A stretch of 63,783 nucleotides of DNA, taken from positions 1 to 63,783 of the forward strand of contig JAQUQD010000007.1 in the NCBI GenBank assembly GCA_028716265.1. Direction: 5' to 3'. Below are positions 45,932 to 54,821 of the stretch, one piece after another. Both the position numbers and the translations under genes were made by a program. Positions within the stretch are counted from its first letter, which is position 1, and every line of letters begins with the position of its first letter. The stretch comes from Bacteroidales bacterium. Its GTDB lineage: Bacteria; Bacteroidota; Bacteroidia; Bacteroidales; JAGONC01. Under the pieces are notes generated by a model. That model saw only the letters and a program-made list of their open reading frames with translations, did no database searches and was not told where the DNA came from.

Positions 45932-46615
45932 ATGCTGACCAACAGGAAGAACATCCTTTTTATCGTACTGGCAGGTTTTTTTGTGACCAATGCCGTGGTC
46001 GGGGAACTGATCGGGGGCAAGCTGATCCAGTTCGGCCCTTTCACCATGAGCATCGGGATCATCCCATGGCCGGTGGTGTTTCTCAGCACCGACCTGATCA
46101 ACGAATATTTTGGAAAGAAAGGCGTCAGAATCCTGACGCTGCTGACCGTCTTCCTGATCCTGTATACCTTTTTGATCCTTTTTGGAGGGATGAACATCCC
46201 TGCAGCGGGGATCTCACCCGTACTTGATGAGCAGTTCAGGGTGGTCTTCGGGCAATCCATGTGGATCATTGCAGGAAGCATCACGGCTTTCCTTGCCTCC
46301 CAGTTGATCGATGTCGTTGTCTTCTGGTTCATTCGTCACCGCACCGGCAGAAAGATGATCTGGTTGCGTGCCACCGGCTCCACGGTGATCTCACAACTGA
46401 TCGATTCGTTCATAGTGACAGGCATTGCCTTCTGGCTTACCGGAAAACTGGCCTTTGGCGAATACATCAATACCGCCTCCACCGGATACCTGGTCAAACT
46501 AATCATTGCCGTCTTGATCACCCCCCTGATCTATCTGGGTCATCATCTGATCCACCGTTACCTGGGTGAGGAACAGAGTGAGAAGATCATTGAGGAGACG
46601 GCGGAGGACAGTTAG
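45932..46615 (+). CDS. Queuosine precursor transporter (VUT/YhhQ family)
   Basis: This 227-residue inner-membrane protein with about six membrane segments belongs to the VUT/YhhQ family, which imports preQ0 or preQ1 for queuosine in tRNA. The visible pattern includes Asn-Ala-Val-Val-Gly-Glu-Leu-Ile-Gly-Gly-Lys, Phe-Leu-Ser-Thr-Asp-Leu-Ile-Asn-Glu-Tyr-Phe-Gly-Lys-Lys, and Ser-Thr-Val-Ile-Ser-Gln-Leu-Ile-Asp-Ser. No queuosine-synthesis gene is adjacent. The stop codon begins the heptamer repeat element. Confidence 0.9.
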   Translation: MLTNRKNILFIVLAGFFVTNAVVGELIGGKLIQFGPFTMSIGIIPWPVVFLSTDLINEYFGKKGVRILTLLTVFLILYTFLILFGGMNIPAAGISPVLDEQFRVVFGQSMWIIAGSITAFLASQLIDVVVFWFIRHRTGRKMIWLRATGSTVISQLIDSFIVTGIAFWLTGKLAFGEYINTASTGYLVKLIIAVLITPLIYLGHHLIHRYLGEEQSEKIIEETAEDS

Positions 46616-46698
46616 CAGTCCGCAGTCGGCAAGAGGCAGTTGGCAGTTGGCAATAAGCAGTGATTTATTGTCAATTGCCGACTGCCGACTGCCATCTT
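46615..46698. repeat. Heptamer-phased hairpin filling a convergent gap
   Basis: Twelve 7-base words run without phase slip. The first seven resemble GCAGTTG or GCAGTCG and the last five their reverse complement (CCGACTG), so the element folds back on itself around a TTTATTG centre. It spans exactly from the stop of the YhhQ-type gene to the stop of the convergent Smr gene, fitting a bidirectional terminator. Confidence 0.85.
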
Positions 46699-47764
46699 AT
46701 CGGTTTTCCGGTATATTTACCTCGATAGCGCCGGCACCATACTGTTCAAAGGGTGCTTCGTGAAAATCCAGCCCGCCGTACTCCTCCAGCACGTCCAGCA
46801 ATGCATTCTTTAGGGTGCCATTGCCGATGCCATGGATGAAATACACACGGTAGTAATGGTGCTCCAGGGCACTCTCCAGGCAAGAAGAAAAGTACCGTGT
46901 CTGGATGGGAAGAATCTCATGGTTTTTCAGCCCGGAATAATCATCCACCAGGGATGAGATGTGAAGGTCCACTTCGGCGATTCGGGGTGCGATTCGGTGT
47001 TGGTCGATCAGCGTGTGCGGCCTGACCGGTTCAGCTTTTTTCTCATCATACTGAGGCAGGTCAAACTTTTCCTGTACCGTTGCTGCGGGAACATCGGATG
47101 AACCCTTCAGCTCATGAATACGATAGATAAAGGCTTTTTCCTGCAGCAGGCTGGAGCTCTGGTAATGAACATCCTTATAGAACTTCATCGGTTTGATCCT
47201 GAAGGTGCAGCTGACTGGCATCAGCACCCTGGTATCCTGGTCGCGGTGGAACAGGAGTTGAACGACTCCGTGGCACCATTTCTCGATCTCCTCGCGCTGG
47301 ATCGTTGCCATCTGCAACCGTGTGCCTGAAGGGATGACATCATAGTCGATCCCGGAATAACCGGATTCATTTTTCAGGAAAAAGCTGACAAGAACCTCAT
47401 AATCCGTTGAATTGATGATCTCCACATCGATAGGACCTGTCATCAGCCATTTCTGGTCCTCCGGAATGAAGGCCAGGTAGACACCGGGAGGATACTGGTT
47501 CCTGGAGGGGAACCGCACCAGAGGCGTGATCTTGTTCTCGAACGGGAGCACTGGCTCTTCAGCAGTCGTGGGCTTTTCCGAAGACTTTAGCTGGCTGTAT
47601 TCATCCCGGATGTCATCCATCCGGATAAGTTCGCTGCTGCGGGTGGGGATCTCAAAACCATCCTCGATGGCTACATTTACCATAGAGCTGCTCAGGATCC
47701 TGCTGACGACACCTCCACCTTTTTCATTGAGGAACCGTACCCGGTCACCAACCTTGAACTTCAT
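46697..47764 (-). CDS. DUF2027-Smr domain protein
   Basis: The 355-residue Bacteroidota protein has an N-terminal SH3-like part (Lys-Phe-Lys-Val-Gly-Asp-Arg-Val-Arg-Phe-Leu-Asn-Glu), a DUF2027 middle domain, and a C-terminal Smr domain with Glu-Val-Asp-Leu-His-Ile near residue 262 and Phe-Ile-His-Gly-Ile-Gly-Asn-Gly-Thr-Leu-Lys. Smr domains are nucleases or nucleic-acid binders, and the SH3-like start resembles the KOW-like part of MutS2. A role on RNA or branched DNA is inferred. Its -7 box is at 47779-47786. Confidence 0.9.
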   Translation of the reverse strand: MKFKVGDRVRFLNEKGGGVVSRILSSSMVNVAIEDGFEIPTRSSELIRMDDIRDEYSQLKSSEKPTTAEEPVLPFENKITPLVRFPSRNQYPPGVYLAFIPEDQKWLMTGPIDVEIINSTDYEVLVSFFLKNESGYSGIDYDVIPSGTRLQMATIQREEIEKWCHGVVQLLFHRDQDTRVLMPVSCTFRIKPMKFYKDVHYQSSSLLQEKAFIYRIHELKGSSDVPAATVQEKFDLPQYDEKKAEPVRPHTLIDQHRIAPRIAEVDLHISSLVDDYSGLKNHEILPIQTRYFSSCLESALEHHYYRVYFIHGIGNGTLKNALLDVLEEYGGLDFHEAPFEQYGAGAIEVNIPENR

Positions 47765-47778
47765 TCTTTGTTTTTTTG

Positions 47779-47786
47779 CAAAGGTA
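47779..47786 (-). promoter_or_regulatory. Candidate -7 promoter box for the DUF2027-Smr gene
   Basis: TACCTTTG on the minus strand, 14 bases upstream of the start, implying a very short leader. Confidence 0.45.
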
Positions 47787-47861
47787 ACTATTTCTCATGC
47801 TGTCCATGGGATCAGGCACGTTTCTTGTGCAATAAGCGGTCATTTCCCTCGGCTAATTGCG

Positions 47862-47869
47862 TATTTTTG
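47862..47869 (+). promoter_or_regulatory. Candidate -7 promoter box for the OprC-like receptor
   Basis: TATTTTTG on the plus strand, an exact match, 48 bases before the chosen start and inside a longer open frame from 47857, which argues against that longer start. Confidence 0.45.
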
Positions 47870-47916
47870 CCATAGTCCTTTCCAGCGGATCACTAAAAGA
47901 TTATTACCATATGTAC

Positions 47917-50298
47917 ATGAAAAGACGTTTCTTATACAGGAATTTTTTCTGGAGGGGTTTTCATGCATGTATTTTCCTCCTGGCGATCTCCCTTCAGCTT
48001 TGGGGACAGGGTACTATCCGGGGGACTATCCTTGACAAGGAAAGCCGGGAGCCGGTCTCCGGGGCAACGGTGCATCTGTCTTCACCCGGAGGGTTATTTG
48101 TTTCCGACCCCCGGGGAAAATTTTCCCTCGATCTGCCGGAAGCAGGGACCTATGTAGTGGAAGTCCGGTTTCTTGGTTACATGGATTTCGTTGAGACGGT
48201 ATCCCTGAAGGAAGGCCAGACGGTCGAGCTTGAGATCTTTCTGATCCGGGAATCAAGAAATATCGAGGGAATTGAAGTGAGGGGAGTGCCGGGAGATGGG
48301 CCAGTGGGGATGCAAGCTCCCTTCATCCGCTCAGAGATATCTCACAATCAGCTTGTTGAATCGTCTGCTTCGGATATCGGGACCTATATACGGTCGGTGC
48401 CCAATGTATCCGGGATCCGGAAAGGAGGATCCACGCTGGATCCTGTTGTGCGTGGATTCAAGTACAGCCAGCTAAACGTGCAGCTCAATGACGGACAGAA
48501 GATCGAGGGGGGATGCCCCAACCGGATGGATCCCACCCTGTCCCATGTCGAGATCGAGGACCTGGAGGGACTTGAAATTCTCAAGGGACCCTATTCCCTC
48601 CGCTACGGTCCGACCACCGGGGGGATCATCAATCTTCAGACGCCGGCACCGGTGTTCAATGATCATTTCCACGTCAGTGGAGGAGCGCTGCTGGGCTACT
48701 CAAGCAATCCCTCGGGGACAAAGGCTCATCTGGATATCAATGGTAGCAGCAGGAAATTTTATTTCGGGTTATCGGGTAACCTCAAACAGAACAAGAATTA
48801 CCAGGATGGACGCGGCAACACGGTGAAGGCGGCAAGCCATAAATTCAATGTCAGGGGGCAGGCTGGCATGGCTCCCGGTAAGCATCACCTGATCCTTCTC
48901 ACCTTCAACCACACCAATGGTAAGGATATCTCCTTTCCCGCCCTTCCCATGGATACGCGGAAAGATATCACCATGCTCATGTCGGCAGATTACAGCTGGG
49001 ATACTCCCTCACCGAAGATTTCTCCGGTGGTGGTGAAGCTTTACCGGTCGGATGTGGATCATACGATGGATAATGTTGACCGAACCATCTCCGACACCAT
49101 GCTTGCCGTGACCAGTGTCAGGGCCGTCAACAGCGGGGCCCGGGCAGAAACCGGCTTCACGTCGGGAAGATGGTCCGTGCGCACGGGACTTGATTATGAG
49201 CACATCACCAAGGATGGGGACCGTGTTAAAACAATGGTTTTACAGCCATCCACACCCACCTACACCGAACAGATCTGGAATAATGCCGTCATCGACAACC
49301 TTGGCGTTTTTGCTGAATTTCGCCGGCCCACCTCCCGTATCGATGGCATCCTGTCGGTCCGCGCCGATTACAATTATGCGAATTCAGACGACATCGCCTT
49401 TGAAAAAATGGGCAGTGTCATCTATTTCAGCGACGAGAACCAGTCGGATCATCTGAACCTGAGTGTATCGGCCGGCGCTGAGTTCCACCTGACCGACAGC
49501 CTCTCCCTGAGCCTTACCCTCGGCAGGGGAGTCCGAAGCCCGGATATGACCGAGCGGTTCATCACCCTTTTGCCGGTAGGTTATGATAATTACGATTACC
49601 TGGGAAATCCCCTGCTTGATCCCGAAGCCAACCACCAGCTAGACCTTACCTGCCGTTTCAGTAATCACAGGCTTGGAAACCTGGAGATCAACGGATTCTA
49701 TTCGATGGTTGCGGATTACATTACCGGTCGGATCCTGCCGCCCTCGGAGCAGAAACCGGCCACCAATGGAGTGATCGGTGTCAAGAAGTTCGATAACGCG
49801 GATAAGGCATTTTTCAGGGGGTTTGAATTTGTCTACGGATCACCGTCAACCATCAAATGGTACATCCAGTGGCTCGGCGCCTACACCCGTGCGACAGTCG
49901 GTGAAGTGGTCAGGCATGTCGTTGACTCCGACGGGCAGGTGACCGGGACTGAGACCATTCATAACGATCCGCTGACGGAGATCCCTCCCTTTGAAACGAC
50001 ATTCACCGTGGGTTATAAGTTCATGAAGGAGAAGCTGATCCCAAAGGTAAAAGCCCGTTACGTTGCCCGCCAGGGATATGTATCAAAGGCCTTCTATGAG
50101 AAGCCCACTCCCGATTTTTTTGTAGGCAGTCTTTCGTGTTCTTATTTCCACAACGAGCATTTCACCCTTACGGCAGGGATCGACAATGTGTTCGACAATG
50201 CTTACTACGAGCATCTTAACCGGCGGGTCATCGGAAGTCCAGAGGATATCTATGAGCCGGGAATCAATGTTTATCTGAACCTGATCTTCCGGCTGTGA
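47917..50298 (+). CDS. TonB-dependent receptor with an OprC-type copper site
   Basis: This roughly 793-residue outer-membrane receptor has a signal peptide ending near Trp-Gly-Gln, a CarboxypepD_reg-like domain (Ile-Arg-Gly-Thr-Ile-Leu-Asp), a plug domain and a 22-strand barrel ending Leu-Ile-Phe-Arg-Leu. In the plug, Gly-Gly-Cys-Pro-Asn-Arg-Met-Asp-Pro carries Cys and Met four apart, and the barrel carries His-Thr-Met, so both halves of the CXXXM-HXM copper site known from Pseudomonas OprC are present, 182 residues apart compared with 180 in OprC. Copper uptake is therefore likely. An ATG at 47911 is equally possible. It stands alone, downstream of a promoter box. Confidence 0.88.
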   Translation: MKRRFLYRNFFWRGFHACIFLLAISLQLWGQGTIRGTILDKESREPVSGATVHLSSPGGLFVSDPRGKFSLDLPEAGTYVVEVRFLGYMDFVETVSLKEGQTVELEIFLIRESRNIEGIEVRGVPGDGPVGMQAPFIRSEISHNQLVESSASDIGTYIRSVPNVSGIRKGGSTLDPVVRGFKYSQLNVQLNDGQKIEGGCPNRMDPTLSHVEIEDLEGLEILKGPYSLRYGPTTGGIINLQTPAPVFNDHFHVSGGALLGYSSNPSGTKAHLDINGSSRKFYFGLSGNLKQNKNYQDGRGNTVKAASHKFNVRGQAGMAPGKHHLILLTFNHTNGKDISFPALPMDTRKDITMLMSADYSWDTPSPKISPVVVKLYRSDVDHTMDNVDRTISDTMLAVTSVRAVNSGARAETGFTSGRWSVRTGLDYEHITKDGDRVKTMVLQPSTPTYTEQIWNNAVIDNLGVFAEFRRPTSRIDGILSVRADYNYANSDDIAFEKMGSVIYFSDENQSDHLNLSVSAGAEFHLTDSLSLSLTLGRGVRSPDMTERFITLLPVGYDNYDYLGNPLLDPEANHQLDLTCRFSNHRLGNLEINGFYSMVADYITGRILPPSEQKPATNGVIGVKKFDNADKAFFRGFEFVYGSPSTIKWYIQWLGAYTRATVGEVVRHVVDSDGQVTGTETIHNDPLTEIPPFETTFTVGYKFMKEKLIPKVKARYVARQGYVSKAFYEKPTPDFFVGSLSCSYFHNEHFTLTAGIDNVFDNAYYEHLNRRVIGSPEDIYEPGINVYLNLIFRL

Positions 50299-50307
50299 GC
50301 ACGCGAA

Positions 50308-52431
50308 TCATTCCATCGTTGGTTCTATTCCCAGGTTGTAGAACACAAAGGAAATAACGTCGGCTGCTTCTTCTATGATTTTTGCCGTCGGCTTTCCACC
50401 TCCGTGACCTGCACGTGTTTCAATACGGATGAGCACCGGATTTTCACCGCGGTGATGTTCCTGCAGGGTTGCAGCAAACTTGAACGAGTGGGCAGGCACC
50501 ACACGGTCATCATGATCTGCAGTGGTGATCAGGGTTGCTGGGTAGGCGACACCGGGTTTGAGATTGTGCAGGGGGGAATACCCCAGCAGGTAGGCAAACA
50601 TAGTGGAGTCATCCTCACTGGTGCCATAATCCACTGCCCAGAAATGCCCGATCGTAAATTTATGATACCTGAGCATATCCATCACTCCGACAGCGGGCAA
50701 AGCTACCCTGAAAAGGTCAGGACGCTGTGTCATGCATGCTCCCACCAGCAAACCACCATTGGATCCTCCTGAAATGGCTAGCCTGTCAGAGCTGGTGTAT
50801 CCTTGTGCAATCAGGTATTCGGCTGCAGCAATGAAATCGTCAAACACATTCTGTTTGTTCTGCAGAGTGCCTGCCTTGTGCCATTCCTCACCGTATTCCC
50901 CGCCACCGCGAAGGCCGGGAACTGCGTAAACGAAACCGTTTTCCAGGTAGACCAAGCGGGTGATGCTGAAGCTCGGCGTCATGGGGATGCTGAAACCACC
51001 ATACCCGTAAAGCAGCGCCGGATTGCTTCCGTCCATCTTCAGGTCTTTCCTGTGGACAATGAACATGGGTATTTTTGTGCCATCCTTGCTCTGATAGAAT
51101 TCCTGCTTCACCATGTAATCGTCGGGATCAAAGTCAATCTCGGATGACTTGTAAACGGTGGATGTATTGGTTTCCACATCATATTTATAGATGGTAGTGG
51201 GGAACGTAAAGGATGTGAACAGGTAGAAAGCCGTATTGTCGTCCCTGGTCCCGGAAAACCCACCCAGGGTCCCGAGCCCTGGAAGCTGCAGCTCACCAAA
51301 TACATTCCCGTTGTAATCATACATGCAGACTTGGCTGGCTGCATCTTTCATATACTGTGCGAAGATCTTTCCTCCGATGACGGCTGCACCCTCTAGCACT
51401 TCCTCCGCTTCAGGAATCAGATCGTGCCAGGTCACATCTGCGGTACCGTTGAGGACCACCTTGACCAGTTTCTTCCTGGGCGCCTTGGCATCCGTGATTA
51501 TGAAGAACGCCTGGTCGAGATTATCCACCACGTAGTACTCATGATCGAATCCCTCGACCAACTGAATGAAGGGAGCATCCTCACGGCTCAGGTCCTTATA
51601 ACTGAGCTCGTTGCCATACGTGGACTCAGATCCGTACAGGAGCAGGTACCGTTCATCATCTGTCGTACCGCAGGTGTAAGTTCTCAGCGGGAAAGCGGGA
51701 TTATCATAGATCAGCTGATCTTGCGACTGGTCGGTTCCCACTTTGTGATAATAGACCTTATGGTTCTTGTTTTGTGCTGACAGCTCGGTTCCTTCCTCAG
51801 GTGCTTCGAACCGGCTGTAATAAAATCCGTCACCTTTCCAGGCGATACCGGAAAATTTTACCCAAAGAAGCTCATCCGTTAATTTTTCTCCGCCGGGAAG
51901 GTCCATAACATAGATCTTGTTCCAGTCGGAACCGGCTTCTGCAATCGAGTAGCTAGCATAACGGGCATCCTTCGACACGGCGAAACCTGCCAGGGCGATC
52001 GTCCCGTCGGGAGATAGCGTATTGGGATCCAGTAAAACGCTAGGCTCTCCGTCAAGACCTTCCTGGATGTATAGGACCGCCTGGTTCTGAAGTCCGTCAT
52101 TTTTGAAAAAGAAATAGTAATTCCCTTTCCTGAACGGAACCCCATATTTCGGGTAGTTCCACAGGTTGGTGATCCGGGTCATGAGGGAATCCCTGAAAGG
52201 GATGTTCTTCAGGTAACCGAACGTCACTTCGTTCTGGGTAGCAACCCATGCCTCAGTCTCCCTGGAGGTGTCGTTTTCAAGCCAGCGGTAGGGATCAGCC
52301 ACCTTCACTCCGAAATATTCATCCACAACATCAGTTTTTGCTATTGGTGGATAGTGGATCGTTTGCCTCTTTGTACAACCTATTGTCATTGTTAATAAAA
52401 TAACAACTGAAATAAAGAATAGTTTTTTCAT
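50308..52431 (-). CDS. Prolyl oligopeptidase family serine peptidase, lipoprotein
   Basis: The 707-residue enzyme cuts peptides after proline. A lipoprotein signal ends Thr-Ile-Gly-Cys (residues 16-19), so it is probably membrane-anchored in the periplasm. A seven-bladed propeller precedes the hydrolase domain, where Ser557 lies in Gly-Gly-Ser-Asn-Gly-Gly, the Asp in Asp-His-Asp-Asp-Arg-Val and the His in Arg-Ala-Gly-His-Gly-Gly-Gly. Convergent with the receptor gene, separated by 10 bases. Confidence 0.94.
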   Translation of the reverse strand: MKKLFFISVVILLTMTIGCTKRQTIHYPPIAKTDVVDEYFGVKVADPYRWLENDTSRETEAWVATQNEVTFGYLKNIPFRDSLMTRITNLWNYPKYGVPFRKGNYYFFFKNDGLQNQAVLYIQEGLDGEPSVLLDPNTLSPDGTIALAGFAVSKDARYASYSIAEAGSDWNKIYVMDLPGGEKLTDELLWVKFSGIAWKGDGFYYSRFEAPEEGTELSAQNKNHKVYYHKVGTDQSQDQLIYDNPAFPLRTYTCGTTDDERYLLLYGSESTYGNELSYKDLSREDAPFIQLVEGFDHEYYVVDNLDQAFFIITDAKAPRKKLVKVVLNGTADVTWHDLIPEAEEVLEGAAVIGGKIFAQYMKDAASQVCMYDYNGNVFGELQLPGLGTLGGFSGTRDDNTAFYLFTSFTFPTTIYKYDVETNTSTVYKSSEIDFDPDDYMVKQEFYQSKDGTKIPMFIVHRKDLKMDGSNPALLYGYGGFSIPMTPSFSITRLVYLENGFVYAVPGLRGGGEYGEEWHKAGTLQNKQNVFDDFIAAAEYLIAQGYTSSDRLAISGGSNGGLLVGACMTQRPDLFRVALPAVGVMDMLRYHKFTIGHFWAVDYGTSEDDSTMFAYLLGYSPLHNLKPGVAYPATLITTADHDDRVVPAHSFKFAATLQEHHRGENPVLIRIETRAGHGGGKPTAKIIEEAADVISFVFYNLGIEPTME

Positions 52432-52503
52432 ATCAATGAGTTATTAAAATACGACGTAAATTTAGCCAATCAATTTCATAACACCCAAAAATTTAACTAT
52501 AAG

Positions 52504-53415
52504 ATGCAAGAATGGATCAAATCAGTGACCCTGGTGATGCATAACTACGGGATCGATGGCTTTCAGGCCGATGAACTGTACATAGAAACGTATTCTCATG
52601 CAAAGACCATCTTCGACGAAAAAGGCAATGTACTGGAAGAAATAAATTTCACTAAGGATGGAGATGCCGAGTCGAGGTACGTCCACCGGTATGATGGTCA
52701 GGGAAGGGTGCTGGAAACGCTTTATTATTCCTCCGACGAGCTGACAGACCGTCGGACGTATGAGCGAATGGCTGACGGTACGGTCGTCAGGGAACTCAAG
52801 CATTACCTTGACGGTTCCTTTGACGCGATATCCTATTATTATGATGACCACGGACAACTCACTGAAAAGGTCACATCGGACGAAGAGGGTTATGTTGAAT
52901 CCAAAACGGTTTTTGAATACTTGGAATCACGTCGGCTGTCAGAAAAGGAAATGGATGGAGAGGGCGCTGTGATCTCGGAAAAAAAATATACCTACGACGA
53001 TAAAGGCAACCTGACTGAATTCGAAGAATGGAACAGCGATAACGATAGCCGCTTACGGACCGTTGAGGAATATGACGATCAGGGGTTGCACGTACTTACG
53101 TCAAGGTATATCAACGGAAAACTGAGGGAAAGGATCGGCTACACCCCGGATGAGCAGGGACGTGTAGCGCAGATGACGGAGGAGAATGAAAGGGGAGCCT
53201 CCACCTACTGGTTTGAATACGATCAGGCGGGGAACGTGCTGGTACAGGAAGAGACCGACCTGCAGGGAGAGGTGATCAGCAGGATGGAACGAACCTTTGA
53301 TGAAGGGGGCAAGCTTCTGGAAAACAAGGTATTCATTGACGGAAGGGGAAGGCGGATGAGCCAGCATTACAGGATCGAGTATGTCTATGAATGGGAGGGA
53401 GATGCTCTCGCTTAG
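52504..53415 (+). CDS. YD/RHS-like repeat protein without signal peptide
   Basis: The 303-residue protein consists of repeated strands of the form Tyr-Asp-x-x-Gly-x-Val/Leu-x-Glu, about nine copies, like the YD repeats of RHS proteins or MORN-related antitoxin variants. It is very acidic (Glu/Asp-rich) and has no signal peptide or membrane segment, so it should be cytoplasmic. No toxin domain is attached. It is an isolated gene flanked by convergent or divergent neighbours. Function unknown. Confidence 0.72.
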   Translation: MQEWIKSVTLVMHNYGIDGFQADELYIETYSHAKTIFDEKGNVLEEINFTKDGDAESRYVHRYDGQGRVLETLYYSSDELTDRRTYERMADGTVVRELKHYLDGSFDAISYYYDDHGQLTEKVTSDEEGYVESKTVFEYLESRRLSEKEMDGEGAVISEKKYTYDDKGNLTEFEEWNSDNDSRLRTVEEYDDQGLHVLTSRYINGKLRERIGYTPDEQGRVAQMTEENERGASTYWFEYDQAGNVLVQEETDLQGEVISRMERTFDEGGKLLENKVFIDGRGRRMSQHYRIEYVYEWEGDALA

Positions 53416-53433
53416 AGCGTACACACACCCCTG

Positions 53434-54780
53434 TCAGCTTTCCGCAGGATAATGAACGATTGCTTTTTTTTTCCACCTGCCGGTGAGGTAATAGCTGTAC
53501 TGCATGACCACTCCAAGAAACCAGGCGATCGGCATACCCCACCAAATTCCGGTGATACCGAAATGCGCGCTTAACCAGTAGGAGGCCGGCACCCTGACCA
53601 GCCACAGCGTAAACAGGGTGATGAACATGGGGATGAGGGTGTCGCCTGATCCGCGCATGACTCCTCCGATGACGAACATGGTAGTAAAAAGAATATAGAA
53701 TGAACTGACGATTACCAGGTAACCGGCGCCGATCCGGATCACATTCTCGTCATTGGTAAAAAGCCGGATCAGTTCATCCCTGAAAAGAATGGTGATGATG
53801 GTCATGCCGATGGAGATCAGGATGGTCGTGCGCAGTGTGTTGTGAAATCCGGCACGGACCCTGTCGGTCTTGTTGGCACCGAGATTTTGTCCGACAAACG
53901 TGGCCAGGGCCATGGCGAAGTTCATGGCCGGCATGGAAGCAAAGGAATCGATCCGCATTCCCACGCTGTACGCCGCGCTGGCATCGGTGCCGAAAGGATT
54001 CACGATCCAGTACATGGCCAGAAAGCTCAGGGCCACGAAAGCCTGCTGAAATCCTACAGGAAATCCGATGCGGAGGCCTTTGCGGAATATTTCCCAGTCG
54101 AAATACATTTTCCGGTAGGAAAGATTGATGAGTTCATGCCTTCGGTTGAGGTATACCACCGAGGTAAAGAACGCACCGGCCATCGAAATCACCGTAGCCC
54201 AGGCCGCTCCGGCAATGCCCCACTTAAAGACCAGGATGAACAACAGGTCAAGAAAGATGTTCATAATGGTGGAGCAGATCAGGAAGTATAGCGGGGTTTT
54301 TGAGTCGCCCAGACCACGGAGGATGGCCGTGGTTGTGTTGAATCCGAAAGAAAAAATGATTCCTGCAAAGTAAATGATCAGGTACAGCCGGGCCAGGGGT
54401 ATTACCTCTTCAGGTAATTTGATGAGCCTGAAAATGGGTTCACTCATCAGGATCCCCAGGGCAGTGACGACTATGGCGGCAAAAAAGAAGAATATGTAGA
54501 ACGTATCGATGGCCCTTTTGACATTGCGGATGTCCTTTGCACCAAAATACTGTGCAATGACAATGGTTCCGCCAGTGCCAATGCCAATGGTGAGGGAGAT
54601 CAGCGTAAAGATGATGGGGAACGAGGAGCCTACTGCGGCCAGTGCCTCCTTACCAATATATTTTCCCACAATGATGCTGTCAGCGACATTGTACATCTGC
54701 TGGAAAACATTTCCGAGCAGCATGGGAATGGCAAAATTAAAGATGAGCCGGCCCTCTTTACCCGTGGTGAGATCTTTCAT
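53434..54780 (-). CDS. MATE family efflux transporter
   Basis: This 448-residue inner-membrane protein has twelve membrane segments in two halves and the MATE pattern Pro-Met-Leu-Leu-Gly-Asn-Val-Phe-Gln-Gln-Met-Tyr-Asn-Val-Ala-Asp-Ser near residue 20, with Gly-Ala-Gly-type loops. MATE proteins export drugs or metabolites in exchange for Na+ or H+. The frame is intact. A near-consensus TACCTTCG box precedes it. Confidence 0.93.
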   Translation of the reverse strand: MKDLTTGKEGRLIFNFAIPMLLGNVFQQMYNVADSIIVGKYIGKEALAAVGSSFPIIFTLISLTIGIGTGGTIVIAQYFGAKDIRNVKRAIDTFYIFFFFAAIVVTALGILMSEPIFRLIKLPEEVIPLARLYLIIYFAGIIFSFGFNTTTAILRGLGDSKTPLYFLICSTIMNIFLDLLFILVFKWGIAGAAWATVISMAGAFFTSVVYLNRRHELINLSYRKMYFDWEIFRKGLRIGFPVGFQQAFVALSFLAMYWIVNPFGTDASAAYSVGMRIDSFASMPAMNFAMALATFVGQNLGANKTDRVRAGFHNTLRTTILISIGMTIITILFRDELIRLFTNDENVIRIGAGYLVIVSSFYILFTTMFVIGGVMRGSGDTLIPMFITLFTLWLVRVPASYWLSAHFGITGIWWGMPIAWFLGVVMQYSYYLTGRWKKKAIVHYPAES

Positions 54781-54821
54781 CTGAAGGCTGCATTCAGGAG
54801 CGAAGGTAAGTCAAATTTCGA

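Noticed and set aside
47816..47830. GCAC-GTGC half-sites upstream of the copper receptor as an operator
   Set aside because: Four-base half-sites are too short to support an operator without further evidence.
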